DNA of 64,000 nt from the NCBI GenBank assembly GCA_963681505.1, contig OY811980.1, positions 5,707,004 to 5,771,003 on the forward strand. The letters are read 5' to 3'. The notes beneath the pieces were generated by a model. That model saw nothing but the letters and a program-made list of their open reading frames with translations, was not told where the DNA came from and made no database searches. Of the stretch, positions 1 to 11,400 are shown piece after piece. Position 1 is the stretch's first letter, and every line of letters starts with the position of its first letter. Position numbers and translations under genes: made by a program. This DNA is from Eunapius fragilis (taxonomy: Eukaryota > Porifera > Demospongiae > Spongillida > Spongillidae).

Positions 1-485
1 CGTTCTGACTTTTAATGGCGTGTTCGAATCTGTTTGTGAAAGGTAGGTTTGCATTGTGATTTTATGCTTGGTTTTAACCCAGTTGTTTTCTTCTAACGTT
101 TAGCGATGCATCTTTCGAGTAAAAAAAGTTGAACGCTTTAATTGGAGAGAGTGTATCTAGTTTTTGTGGTGAGGATACTAGTACAGCAGTACGGAATGCC
201 TGTATAACTCCTTCTCTGCAGACTAGCTGCCATACATATACGCTAAGAAAGAATTTACTGCCGTGCTACCCGGCTACTTAAGCGTACGCTACCGGTATAT
301 TTCTGTTCATGTATCTTGTTGCTCTGCTGATTTGGGTAGTTACTTATATAGACAGTGCAGTGGTTAGGTTGGGGCGATTAAACTTCATAGGGCATGCGCA
401 TACAAATGCTTACGGTGGCCCTGGAGGTCGCGAGTGAACACACAGTACAATTCTACATGGGTTTCATACAAATAACATCGGGCGG
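1..485. other. No gene recognised
   Basis: This stretch has no open frame or motif that I can support. It is ordinary mixed-composition DNA upstream of the reverse-transcriptase remnant. Confidence 0.5.
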
Positions 486-926
486 TTATAACAAATAACA
501 ATACCAGGGTTCAGACAAATATACTGCAGATTTAGTACCAGCTAGCACCCCATCATCTAGCAACCATGCATGGAAAAGCATCTTCAAGCATTCATCATCC
601 ATATCAACCACAGAGATGATTCTTTGGAGCACAAGTGCAAAAAGTAAAGGGCCCAATGGATCCCCCTGCAAAACCCCTGATTCTGATGACAAGCCACACA
701 AAGGATGCGGCCACAGTGCTGAATGTGCACCATAGCACCACCGTATATACTGCCCAAGGTAGTTTGGTCGAGCCATGGCCGGCAATGCAAACCGCATATT
801 GGTGCTGAGCAATGAATCCGATTGAAGAATTAGGTCCTCCTCATCTTGGTCAACCTTGCTAAATGTGAGCTTTTCAGTCATAAAGATATGAGCAGCACCT
901 TTCCAGAGGTGATAAAGTGTTCTCAT
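486..926 (-). pseudogene. Reverse transcriptase fragment of a retroelement
   Basis: The 146-residue minus-strand frame carries two reverse-transcriptase landmarks: GVLQGDPLGPLLFALVLQ near residues 85-102 and a catalytic-site-like WLLDDGVLAG near 121-130, where the usual Y-x-D-D has become L-L-D-D. The N-terminal palm and everything after the active site are missing on this strand. The layout resembles the reverse-transcriptase proteins common in sponge and cnidarian genomes; that family call is from memory. The matching C-terminal part lies next to it on the opposite strand (975-1690), so the copy is rearranged and dead. Confidence 0.75.
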
Positions 927-974
927 GTGCCACAGTCTATTTTGGCATCCCCGATCCCATAGAGAATCTTATCC

Positions 975-1690
975 CAGAGGTTGGATGACCACTCTTTTGG
1001 GCTTGTAGTTGGAGCTGCAACTGGGGCAGATAAAGCTTGTCTTCTTCCCACATCTGCACCCTATGCAGCCTCATGGCTCACAGTTGTACCTTCTGTGGGT
1101 CTTGGGCTCCATTTAGATCCCAATGAGCTCCAGATAGCAGAGAAGTGGTGGTTGGGCTTGGACACTTCCAGAGACACTTCATGTGCTCTTTCCCTGACGT
1201 GGACTCGACCATGCAGCTACCTGTTTAAGCTACCTGTTTAAGTTTCATGATGTCTTTCTGAGCTATTGCCACCAAGCTCATATTGCAGCAGCGTTAGAGG
1301 CTGGAAGTGGCCTCACACCAGGACTGGATCACACTCGCCCAGCTGATGTGCTAGTGAGGGACTAGGCACTAGGCAAGCCAGCTGCCTTTAACATCACTGT
1401 CACATCTCCACTAAACCCAACTATTTTGGCTGAGGTATGTCTGAGGGTGGGTGCAACTGCTGAAGCTGCAGAAAGGAGGAAGCATGCAGCCAATGAAATG
1501 TGCTGAGCTGGGCTGGGTGTGTGTGCCTCTAGCAGTGGAGACATACTGCAACTGGGGTGCTACTGGCTACACGCCTAGCCTTTGGCTCCTCATTTCACAA
1601 AGCCGGAGTGATTGGTGAGATGAACGGAGGATTGAACATCACTCTGGTGAAAGCGCTAGCAAGGGCCATACTGGCTCTGAATGTTGACTT
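975..1690 (+). pseudogene. C-terminal part of the same RT element family, inverted
   Basis: Read on the plus strand with frameshifts and stops, this stretch shows the post-RT region usual for this family. It has ASWLTVVPSVGLGLHLDPNE followed by KWWLGLDTS (about 1065-1165), then CHQAHIAAALEAGSGLTP and HTRPADVLVRD (about 1265-1365), then AAFNITVTSPLNP (about 1380-1420), and finally GGLNITLVKALARAILAL near 1625-1680. Stops at about 1364 and 1527 and several shifts show decay. It lies head-to-head with the RT fragment at 486-926, so an inversion breakpoint falls near 927-975. The family assignment is a recollection of similar sponge sequences. Confidence 0.65.
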
Positions 1691-2645
1691 TATTAATTCC
1701 ACTCTATTTTCTCGGTAATAGTAATTCTCAGAAAATACAACCTCAATTATTTGTGCCAAATGGGGCTTCATTAGCAACAGTGTGGGGGATGGTAACAGTT
1801 ACTGACAAAGATTTTCCGTTTCCTCCCTCTGCAAGCCTTCATTGCCTGCTTAAAAAGTTTCAACCAGTCCATTAGTATGGAGTACTGCTTAATACCACTG
1901 ACAGTGGTAATTATTTGGCCACGAACCAGTGTCCGAGACTATTTGTTCAAGTATATTTTGATTGGTCATCCAAAGCAAGTGGTGGTGATGTCCAAGTTAG
2001 TAAACTGTTTTCAATCTGCAAAAAAATCATTTGTTTTCGCTAAAGGATATTGCTCATGCAATATTAAGAACTGGGATCAAGGTCACTACACTGATTATTA
2101 GCTTTCACAGTCCCAGATCTTTCTATGCATGCATGATGTTTCCTTGTAAAAGTTATTACTTCTAGCTTAAGGGGTGTGTGGAGTTAACATTTAAGTCTCC
2201 ATACATTGTAGAATGGTGAGTTAAAAAAATAGCATTCCCACACAAACACACACAAACATACACCATAACTCAGAGTCCTGATAATGACACACACACACAT
2301 TTATATGTACCTGGTGCTGCAATGCTCACTAGTTTGCATGTATTAAAGTGAGGAAAAGACACTGCATTTACACACCTTCATCCCAATGGTAATGCTATAC
2401 ATGCAGTAAATGTCAAGTTAAACAAGAATTTTAAAACTATAATTTATAGTCAAAAATGCACATTCATACACATGCAATGCCGTGCAGATGAATACCAAAG
2501 ATGATACGGTCTTGGTGCACATACAAGTTCATCAATATTGTCACAACAGTTGAGTATCAACTACAGAATGCTGCAGTGTGGAAATGGAGTGGCCAAATGT
2601 TCATCCAAGCATGAGGGTTTTTTTTTAAAGGTGTCCAATCGCAAA
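1691..2645. other. Unassigned, AT-rich with short CA runs
   Basis: I see no convincing coding region. Short imperfect CA tracts occur at about 2240-2300, and a T-run at 2620-2627. The stretch probably includes the 3' UTR and downstream flank of the minus-strand EXTL2-like gene. Confidence 0.5.
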
Positions 2646-5594
2646 TTAGGACATTGATGTCAGCACTATATCAGAGTAGCTGAGAGGCAATTCTCCATAG
2701 ATGTCCGAAAGTATATTCAAACATGATGATCGTGTGACTTTATGCAAAGGACTGTGCCACTTGCCTTGGTATCCTTTGGCTGAAGGAAAAATTTTTCTCG
2801 CATAATCCCACAAATCACACCCACTACACATATAACGCTATCAAACTAACTCTCACTTTCGATGCTTTGGCAGTTCTGTGAGCGTATATAAAGGCCTGGG
2901 CACTGGGGTAAGGCCGCCTTGTCAAGGAAATGGGCGACCATTACATTCATCGCAATGTCATCACAGTTCTCAACAGAATCAATCATATCATGGACTGTCT
3001 TGGGGACCAGGGCTTTGTCATTGAACATTTTGAGGTACTCACTGTGGACAAAGGCAGCTCCAATTAGAATCATTGAGTATGTGTTTCTGTGTAATGGAGT
3101 CCCTGAATCAGCCCTTCTTGTTCCATAGGCATAATGCCCATTAGTTTTGACATGTTTTCGAGGGTAAAACCCTACAATCAGTTGTGGAAACTGCTATTTT
3201 TAAAAAGAAAATATTATGAATAGCAGGAATATGGCTAGCCAATCTTTACATATGTTGTTACAGTAGAACAAGTATATCTTAAAACCCATGGGACCAAATA
3301 AATGGGTCCTGGGGTATATAGTATGGCCTACCAATAGCATAGCTGGAGTAGATGCAATATATTACCAATCCATAATTATTACATGAATGGAGGGTGTGGT
3401 CTCACGTAATTTTCACTGTAGGGGCAATGCCAACTAGGACTTTCTAATGGCTGATGGGAGGCAATTAATGCGAAGTCATTAAAACCATGACTACGAATCA
3501 GATCCCATCCCTCTTTATCACAAACAAGATCAGTTTGCATGCGCTTTTAGCGAACAAAATTAACTGGTGCCCATATCCCGTGTTCAATCCTTTTTTTGCC
3601 TACTTTTGCTATATAATGTTCTGAAATATGTACTATATATACGATATACAATACAATCAGGTAATGATTCCATTGATGCATATATGCTCCTGATACATTA
3701 GAGATACTTTGAGTCCACTTATTTATATTTTTTAATGGTTCTCTTTGTAACACTGCTGTATCGTCCGTACGCAATGGGTTGTCAACTTCCTATTTTCCAT
3801 ACAAAAGGATACACCATTTCTATATTTTTAATTAGAATTGTGTTAAAATTGTGTTCCTTGAATCGATTCCCGAGGAAACATGCAAAGGAGGCGGGGCATG
3901 TATGTAAATCATTGGTGCACATCGAACTTTGCAAAGCCATATCTTTGCAACGGGCAGAGTAAAAAGGAAAAGGACTATTCTACATATATACCGATTCTGA
4001 AGCGATTTGGATTCTCCTGCAGAAGGATATTGCAGTTTTGAGCCTCTAAGGGTAATGCATGCCCTTTGCATGTTCCATAGGGATGTGATTCAAGGAACAA
4101 AATTCTAATTTTAGATATAGAAATGGTGCATCCTTATATGTGGAAAATGGAAAGTCGATAGCCCAACACGTTCGTAAGATAAAGCAATTTAAAGTGAACC
4201 ATTATACATGTATAATTATAAACGCGAGTCCCATATATAATAATTATATTTGTAAACAGTGAGATTATTAGTGTGACCAGCTCAGATGATGGTGTGCATG
4301 ACAACATGAGGCAGCAGTCCAACTACATAACCTCTGCCACAAATGCTCCACACCTAGCTGTCACTTACCTGCCATACTCTAAATGCAAACATCACATCAG
4401 CCAGGGCCACGAGTATGTCATCGTCCATCATTAGGATGGCTAGAAGGGAATCACAAGGCCATGAAGGTAATATGATAGGTGTGTAGCACTCCAAAGTGCA
4501 CAATCACATAACCAACAACAACAACAACAACAACATGAGGTCCATTTCAGCAACATCGACTCAATGACTGTGTATGTCCATGAAACATGTGGATTTCAGT
4601 GATAACAAGACACTTGGGTGCTCGTGGCTTTAAATTGTTGCAGCCAGTAATTATGAGTAGCAGAGCCCTCCTGTACCTCATTATGTCATACCTCCTCCCC
4701 CCCACCCTCTCCATAAGTTGACTACTACTGATACGGTGATAAACATCCAGTATGCATATTTAAAACATATAAGACCTGGACAGCTTTTTAACCCTATAAA
4801 CAGGCATTATGTTTGAAAGGACATATGTGATGGTGTAAAGATCTTCAGCTGTCATTAAGCCTTAAAGTTACCATATTGTGAATCCTGTACCCTTGTCATC
4901 ACTAATGCCAGCATGCATTTCAAGATGCTTCACCCACTGCACATCTCCCATTGGCACACGCACACATCTCCCATTGGCACTCCTGCACATATCTCCTATT
5001 GGCACACCCTGTACATCTCCCATTGGCACACACATAGGTCTCCACATATCCCATCTGATCAATATTTATAGCATTAGTTTCTCCCCCTCCGCGGGAAAAA
5101 TATGATCGGACGCCTATACCTTTGCCTTCAATTTCAGGAAAGAGGTGTAACCTGTTTCTCATCTTATTCTGTGCCTGGATCAGCACTTTGATCTGACATA
5201 GGTGAGCCCACAGGTCATACGGAGGGGTGATGTTAACATTATTCCACACCAGAACGATAAGCTTCAGGGGCGGACCAATGGCACAGTAGTGTGAAAGGAC
5301 TTTGGGGAGGATGTCTGTTCTGTTGTACGTCTGAATTACCATTGTAAACGAGTGTTCAGACTGCGTTGAACCATTCCATGGGTTGTAGCAAAAGCGTGGT
5401 GGCGAGTTTTCACAGTCGGTAAATTCGTTTCTTTTGTACTCACTGCACAACGAGAAGGGATAGCCAATGTCCGTTAGCGATGGGCGCAATTGCTCGAATA
5501 TTCTGAAAGTATCCCGCCTGCTTGTAACGAAGGATATTACTGATACGGCAAGTAAAAATGCTGCGATGAACAAGACAAAGGTTCCGCGCTTCAT
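2646..5594 (-). CDS. EXTL2: EXTL2-like glycosyltransferase (GT64 family), 4 exons
   Basis: Exons on the minus strand are 5594-5120, 4439-4369, 3190-2857 and 2779-2646, all with GT-AG borders; the joined frame is 338 codons including the stop (337 aa; human EXTL2 is about 330). Residues 4-25 form one hydrophobic segment after MKRG, as expected for a type II Golgi/ER protein. The GT64 domain follows: FTMVIQTYNRTD, then MRNRLHLFPEIEGK, then the metal-binding DxD box in LMMDDDILVALADV (exon 2), GFYPRKHV, YSMILIGAAFVHSEYL, and the C-terminal NCDDIAMNVMVAHF and GYQGKWHS. The family transfers N-acetylhexosamine to the heparan/chondroitin linker or chain. The ATG at 5594 is chosen because the frame upstream has no other ATG. 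All landmark motifs are present, so it should be active. Introns 1 and 2 contain a minisatellite and a foldback repeat. Confidence 0.92.
3775..4168. repeat. Inverted repeat (foldback) in EXTL2-like intron 2
   Basis: The arm at about 3775-3864 is mirrored by 4090-4168. Shared blocks include CACCATTTCTATAT and GTTCCTTGAATC and their reverse complements. The loop is about 225 bp. It resembles a non-autonomous DNA element; clear terminal duplications were not identified. Confidence 0.6.
4930..5042. repeat. Minisatellite in EXTL2-like intron 1
   Basis: About five imperfect copies of a 20-24 bp unit based on CATCTCCCATTGGCACAC lie just 3' of exon 1. Reading through from exon 1 on the minus strand gives a repetitive tail, but the splice donor at 5119 excludes it. 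Confidence 0.7.
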
Positions 5595-6852
5595 TCTTAT
5601 AGGCACTTGAGAGATTGGTCAAACTAACGCCACACCACGCCCAGAGATAATGTATCTGCCACGCCCACATTTCATTATAATTGTTCCACAAGCACATTAT
5701 GAGCAGACAGTCTGACCGTGCGTCTACAGTCAGTATCAGGGGTACAGAGTACGGCGCCGCAGGCGCCAAGTACGCGCCGAAGGCGCCCTCGTCCACAAAG
5801 ATGGCGGTTATTAAGGAAGAGGTGAGTTAGTAAGTTTCAATGAAGAATGTCGGGATGGAGGGACGGGTGCAATTTGAGGGCGGATTCGGAGAGGGGGTGA
5901 AAAGTTGGGTCGGCGTAGCGGGCCTTCGGCCCCCTCCTAAAACCCAAAACCCAAAAACCCACAATATATCTCCTAACGACGCATCGCTGCTCTTTTTAGA
6001 ATGTGGGTGTTGATTTTTTTTTTTCTGTGCGTACATACACAGTGAAATATTGCCTGGCATAATATTTATTGTGTGATTGAACAGAAAATCACGCACAAAT
6101 CACATGCTTTATTTGTGTGATTTTTGTGTGATTTTCTGGTAAATCACGCAATGATTTCTAAATGACTCGACGCTTTCACTATGATAATTGCGAAGTTTTT
6201 ATCATGCAGTATTTTCCGCTAATGAAATCTGTCTCAATGTAATATAAATTCCGGGCCTTATAAATTATAACCTTTGAAATTTAAGGTAGTTTAGTGGTTG
6301 TTATCTCAACTTTAAAAAAAAAAAAGTCCGATCTCGTTTCAAATTTACAAATGGACGATCGCGTTTCACCGGGCTTTAGACGACTGACTCGCGACTATTT
6401 CGAACAGCGCATTCTTGTAACAATTAACATATACATTTCAATAGCCAGATTGTGCATGCGTAAGTGCTTCGTCCGCGGTCAGTCTAGCGCTTGTTACGTT
6501 GAATACAAATAAATTGTTGATTCGCAAGTAATTTGACAACAAAATCAAGTTTACCGCCGATATTTTTTTTAATCCTTGACCACTATACAATTAGCACACG
6601 TCCCATATGCTACGCTCTTCTTCTCAGTTCCCCGACTTTGAAGCGCCCAGTTTGCGGAATCAATAATTTATTTCGTTTGTTCTGTTCGCTGTGGAAGACT
6701 AAAAAAAAAAACTCACACCGCACACAGACACTGAATGTAAATATTGATGTTTGGGAGTAATGATACTTCTTCGAAAGAAACGTTGACTGCATCATTAAGG
6801 AAATGCTTACAGTACACTGCACTGCGCCACAATATATTGAGCTAGCTAGGTG
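5595..6852. other. Intergenic region between EXTL2-like and 7TM receptor
   Basis: The first 200 bp upstream of the EXTL2-like start are GC-rich (GGCGCC repeats at 5750-5790) and look like a promoter. A hairpin occurs at about 6065-6150, where AAAATCACGCACAAATCACA is mirrored downstream. From 6150 to 6850 the DNA is AT-rich and I see no gene. Confidence 0.5.
5798..5807 (+). promoter_or_regulatory. AAGATGGCGG motif (YY1-like), candidate promoter element
   Basis: AAGATGGCGG lies about 200 bp upstream of the EXTL2-like start, inside a GC-rich patch. It matches the AAnATGGCGGC class of metazoan promoter-proximal YY1 sites. It could also be the start codon of a short plus-strand exon (MAVIKEE followed by a GTGAGT donor), but I find no downstream exon. 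Confidence 0.4.
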
Positions 6853-7758
6853 TTATAACTGACACTGAACGTTACGGATTGCCCGCCTGGAACAAACATC
6901 AGTCAGTACAATATGAGCTATTAGGGTCACTCCCGCTGACAGACTCCAAGCCACCCCACAAGCAATGATAGCTACAGACAGTGCGTAGTTTTGTTCATAG
7001 GAGATAGGTCGATTAGTACCGTACACGCGAATGATAAACTGCGGTACAATAAAGGCGAAGAACAGGACTGGGTATGCTACCAATGGTAGCAGCTGCTTGA
7101 CTGCCTTCTGGTTCTGGTTATTCCTGAATGCGCGCCATAAATATGCTCGATAAGTTAGAACAATGGCCATGATGACCATGGCTATGGAAACGAATGAAAG
7201 GATGACCATGGCCGGCCCGTACCACAGCGCAAACTGTTCAACCTCTCCTATCACAAGGGGGATGCCCCCGGGGCAGTTATCCTTCCAGTTCTGTATCCAG
7301 CACCATGATTCAGACAGCCCATACGTGTGCGTTGCAATGGGGACAGATGCTACCCCTGCCGGTATGAGCAGAGAGGTCACTACGTACATCACTTCGAGCC
7401 TCTTCAGATTTCTATGGAACACTGCATAACAAAAGAGATGAAACGTTACCCACACGGTAAACAGCAATTTCACCAGCTCTGCGTACAGGAACAAAAACCC
7501 AAACGCTTGGCACAAGGGACGAATTGTTTCCAACAATGCGGAGTGCTTCAACAAGAAAATTTGTCCCATACTTTGAGCCGAAAGAGCCGAAGCGGTTAAA
7601 ATCTGATAGAGGGCTAAACGGTAGACCATTTTCTGGTGGAGCTTCAAAATGCATACCAGCGTAGTCGCCAGAAGGCACACGATGAGTGTAACGCCATTTG
7701 CCGAGCTAAAAATTATCACAGCCCTTCGAGAAAAGGCATCGCACGATGAATTGTTCAT
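6853..7758 (-). CDS. Intronless seven-transmembrane receptor (cAMP-receptor/adhesion-like)
   Basis: A single uninterrupted 301-codon frame starts at the ATG at 7758. The short N-terminus has one glycosylation site (MNNSSCDAF). Seven hydrophobic segments follow, roughly residues 14-36, 43-63, 82-108, 121-143, 178-204, 223-245 and 259-283. ESWCWIQNW before TM5 supplies the extracellular loop 2 cysteine, which can pair with the cysteine in RPLCQAFGF at the start of TM3. This layout is typical of cAMP-receptor-like/class B-related GPCRs that are abundant in sponges; the subfamily is an inference. The ligand is unknown. It lies on the same strand as its neighbours and has no introns, unlike them, so it may be a retrocopy or belong to an intronless receptor family. 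A MITE ends 5 bp upstream of its start codon. Confidence 0.85.
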   Translation of the reverse strand: MNNSSCDAFSRRAVIIFSSANGVTLIVCLLATTLVCILKLHQKMVYRLALYQILTASALSAQSMGQIFLLKHSALLETIRPLCQAFGFLFLYAELVKLLFTVWVTFHLFCYAVFHRNLKRLEVMYVVTSLLIPAGVASVPIATHTYGLSESWCWIQNWKDNCPGGIPLVIGEVEQFALWYGPAMVILSFVSIAMVIMAIVLTYRAYLWRAFRNNQNQKAVKQLLPLVAYPVLFFAFIVPQFIIRVYGTNRPISYEQNYALSVAIIACGVAWSLSAGVTLIAHIVLTDVCSRRAIRNVQCQL

Positions 7759-7763
7759 CTTTA

Positions 7764-8129
7764 TAGACCAGTTGCGGCGCGAACGTTTATCGTTGGTATG
7801 GCCTTATAAGGCCATAATAACGACGAACGTGTTAGTCGTGCGTCAATTCGGCGGCCATTTTGGTGGGCAAAATGTACAGGTGAGTATGCTCTAAAATGGA
7901 ATGGTCACGAGTTGTGTACAATCGGCTGAACAAATCGGTTCGAAAAGAATTGTGACAGGTAAACATTCAAATTTCTTACCGATAGCTAACTTTTTCGAAC
8001 CGATTTGTTCAGCCGATTGTACACAACTCGTGACCATTCCATTTTGGAGCATACTCACCTGTACATTTTGCCCACCAAAATAGCCGCCACGACTTAACAC
8101 CATACGAATAAACGTTCGCAACTGGTCTA
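7764..8129. mobile_element. Long-TIR MITE with TA target duplication
   Basis: TAGACCAGTTG at 7764 is mirrored by CAACTGGTCTA ending at 8129, flanked by TA on both sides (7762-7763 and 8130-8131). Inner arms of about 90 bp (7858-7950 and 7996-8083) are almost perfectly complementary. The element has no transposase. The TA duplication suggests mobilisation by a Tc1/mariner-type enzyme. It abuts the 7TM receptor start and so must supply its 5' leader, or be spliced out of it. Confidence 0.8.
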
Positions 8130-8442
8130 TACTGCGCAAGATAGAAGAAATACATTACGTTAATAAATAAATTGGTATTAGCACAATCTGATTGGTCCAC
8201 AGAACTGGTTCTCATACCCAGACCAACAAAAATGAAATGCGCACATACAACATACACAGAAACAAAGACGTCATATTTTGCAGAACAACTGCAGTACATA
8301 CATCATACACAAACCACAACTGAATGACCCTGCAACAGACAAGACACAAGGAGATAAAATCTCCTTACAGTTGCATACAGCTTCCCCAGAATCCAAATCA
8401 AATAAATATTTGTGCCAAGTCATGTTGATGCAGGAATTGGCA
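8130..8442. other. Spacer between TDRD7-like 3' end and the MITE
   Basis: No coding signal is seen. The stretch should contain the 3' UTR of the TDRD7-like gene and any upstream promoter of the 7TM receptor that remains outside the MITE. Confidence 0.45.
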
Positions 8443-11400
8443 CTAGGCAGATGGCTGCTTGGCAAACCCACGAAGCACTAGGTCTTGCGCCACAAGAGAG
8501 GTATCAGTGAGTGCCACAGTGTAGCTAGCTGAGGTACGCTCTTTGAACAGAGCAAAGAAAGACTTTTCAAGAACTCTCTCCCTAAAGTACTTTATTGCAG
8601 GATCAGACCACTTGCCTTCAAGGGGAACTGCACCTGTAGGATGAAACCAAACACACAAAGATGAGTTTTGGAGGTGTGAGGTGGATCACATGATCACAGT
8701 GCAACACACGTGTCATGTGATATATGCACAAACACAGAATGCAAAAAACCTTACCTCCCAAAATGCAGGTCACTCCATAGATGGGGAAATCACTAACAGA
8801 CTGGGGAAGAACATGAAGGGCAGTGGTCCTCAGTACAGCCTCATCTCCATAGTCAACAAACACAACTCGCACCGTCTGAAATAAAGTGAAGGGGTAGAAG
8901 GAGGGGTCAAAAGGATAGGGGAGGAGTCAGAGTTTAAGCACATCATAGTTATCCAATTAATCAAGTTTAAACCATTTGTTAGGTACGCGTGTGCCATAGT
9001 GCTAACTATATCTTTGAGATCAACACGCCAGCATCTCTACTACAAGTTTTAAAAGGTCCCCCCTCCCCTCACACACACACCTCCACTCTAACATATGGGA
9101 TGGCTGGTGATCAGTAGACAGATTGGAGGAGGGGACCCTTCAATAATGGGTGATGAAAAGACTACTCCAGACTATACCCTCCAGGTCCAGCTTGATCAAC
9201 TCATAGTGTCTATACATAGGGGACTATCAAAACTTCTCAGTAATCCCTGAGGTTGCCATGGGACACTGATAGAAACTAAGTCACCAACATAAATGACTTT
9301 GTATCCCACACCATCTTTGCAGTACAGCACCCTCTAGGTCATAGAGGAAATACTAAAGAAACCATGTGTTCGTTCACAGCAACTAGTTGGCTTAGTCCCA
9401 ATGTATACGCTTTATTTTCTCCATTAACCAAGCAGCGAAATTTCTGTATTACCGAGCTGTACTGTACATGCACAAAAGTGATAAGTGCTTTACCTATAAT
9501 TGCCTGAAAAAACGTAAGGTATACCTTACGTTGGGCTTTTAATGTTCTGATGAACAACATTGATTTCCAAACGAATTTATTAACTTTTTCATGTATGTTA
9601 CAAACCAGTGTAAGTATGAATGTCACTCAATAGCTCAACTGTGCAAAACTGCTACCACTATATGAAAAACCGTATCGTAATGAAGCGGCGAAGGCATATC
9701 GTGATGAAGCGGCAATGGCATTGCTTGACAGTTGGCTAGAGGTACGAATTGCATGCCTGTTGAAAACGAGGTTCGAAATTCAGAGTAGTAATATTCTGTT
9801 GAACACTAAAACTTGTATTTCTTTGGTAGTGGAACTGCAGTGCCTTCAAAAACAGTGTTTTTCTATGCCGCACCTTACGCGAACGATACCGTTTGTTACT
9901 CAGCGGCATGTATCGCCAGAACGGCACTAGTGGCTGATGCGGCAGCTCGTGGCGGTTAGAGCCTGGTCCATTGAAAGCTGTAATGTACCAATACTTCGAT
10001 CGCAAATCGCCAAATTTTACGCTGCATTTTTAATTTGAAAATCGTAAGGTATACCTTACATCCGGCAATTATTGGTTTACTTTCCAATGTGGGTTAACTC
10101 ATGCCACAATGTGAAGCATGGACCATTTGCCATTCCTGATACCACAAAAAAGCTTGCTGGGTTAGGTGACAACTAGTATTAGGATTGCATCAAGGTACAG
10201 TAGCGGTTTGCTCCAGCGGTAATTATCACATTCGCTCCAGCAGAAAAATAATTATTTCACCTGGTACAGAAGAAACTGTTGGTGGCCTGTGGTTGACTAT
10301 GCTGCTCTCTAAATGGAATTCACTGTTTATACGCGGCTTTGCTGTGTATATAGCGCTTCGTAATCCGCCCCTTCTCTCATACATGTACTATTAGAAAGGG
10401 GCGGATTACGAAGCGCTATGTACACGGCAAAACCGCGTATTAACAGTGAATTCCATTTATAGAGAGGAGCATAGTCAACCACAGGCGGGTTTGCTAAGTA
10501 CACCAACAGTTTCTTACCTATGAGGTGTACCAAGTCCCAGGCCACTGCTGCCATTTATAGCAGACTCAGCCTCACTTTGGTGAGGTCCTGTGCAAGGGCT
10601 CTGCTGTCAAGAGCTGGACCTTCATTGGTCACCACTGGTTGACAGTATTTTTGTTTTTCCTTTGTTGTTTCGTGTAACCAGGTGAAATAATTATTTTTCC
10701 ACTGGAGCAAGCCGCTACTGTAGTTAAAACACAATGCAATCCACAAACCGGTTATCAACCAAACCCTTCCACCACGAGCACTAGAGATAGGAATGGGCTA
10801 CCCAAGTCCTCACCTCATTGGGCAACAGCTCTGTAACTTCACATCTGTACCATTTCTGATCCGTAAACTGAGCACAGTACAATTTTCCCGTGGTAACAGG
10901 TTCTTGCAGCACCACACTGCCCTCAACCATACTCCCCATCATCTGCTGCAAGCGTTCCAACTGGGCGTGGTCAGAATCCACTTGGACCTGAGAAAATGAA
11001 CATAAATAAGTCCACTCAAAAAACCTCTTCCAAGTATGCTGGATTATAGTAACTTAACATTGGGTCACTGATATAATGTAACTATGTTTAGCAACTTGGC
11101 AGCTCAAGTAAGTATTGAATGCTGAGACCAATCCTTTTCTATTCTGAAATAGGTTTACGTATTAATATTTGTTGATGTCGGCAATTGAGCACTATATGGT
11201 GTCCCCCATACAAACCATGGCATAGCCATATCACTTCAGCATACTTAGCAAGTGCGCTTTTTTTTTGGATAAAGCAACCAATGGAAAAGAAGAAAGGTGG
11301 TCTATCTCTATACACGAGCAATCTCATTGCTCCTTTACCGTAAAATGGTCAGGTGACCTGACACAGGTCACTTTCACTTGCAAAATGGAGGGTTCTTTCC

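Noticed and set aside
4920..5119. C-terminal extension of EXTL2-like exon 1 into a Cys/Gly-rich repeat
   Set aside because: A good donor at 5119 and the in-phase exon at 4439-4369 with the DxD box show that the tail is intronic minisatellite.
5801..5821. Plus-strand first exon MAVIKEE with a GTGAGT donor
   Set aside because: I could not find a downstream exon in 5,830-25,500 on the plus strand. The ATGGCGG is more simply a promoter motif.
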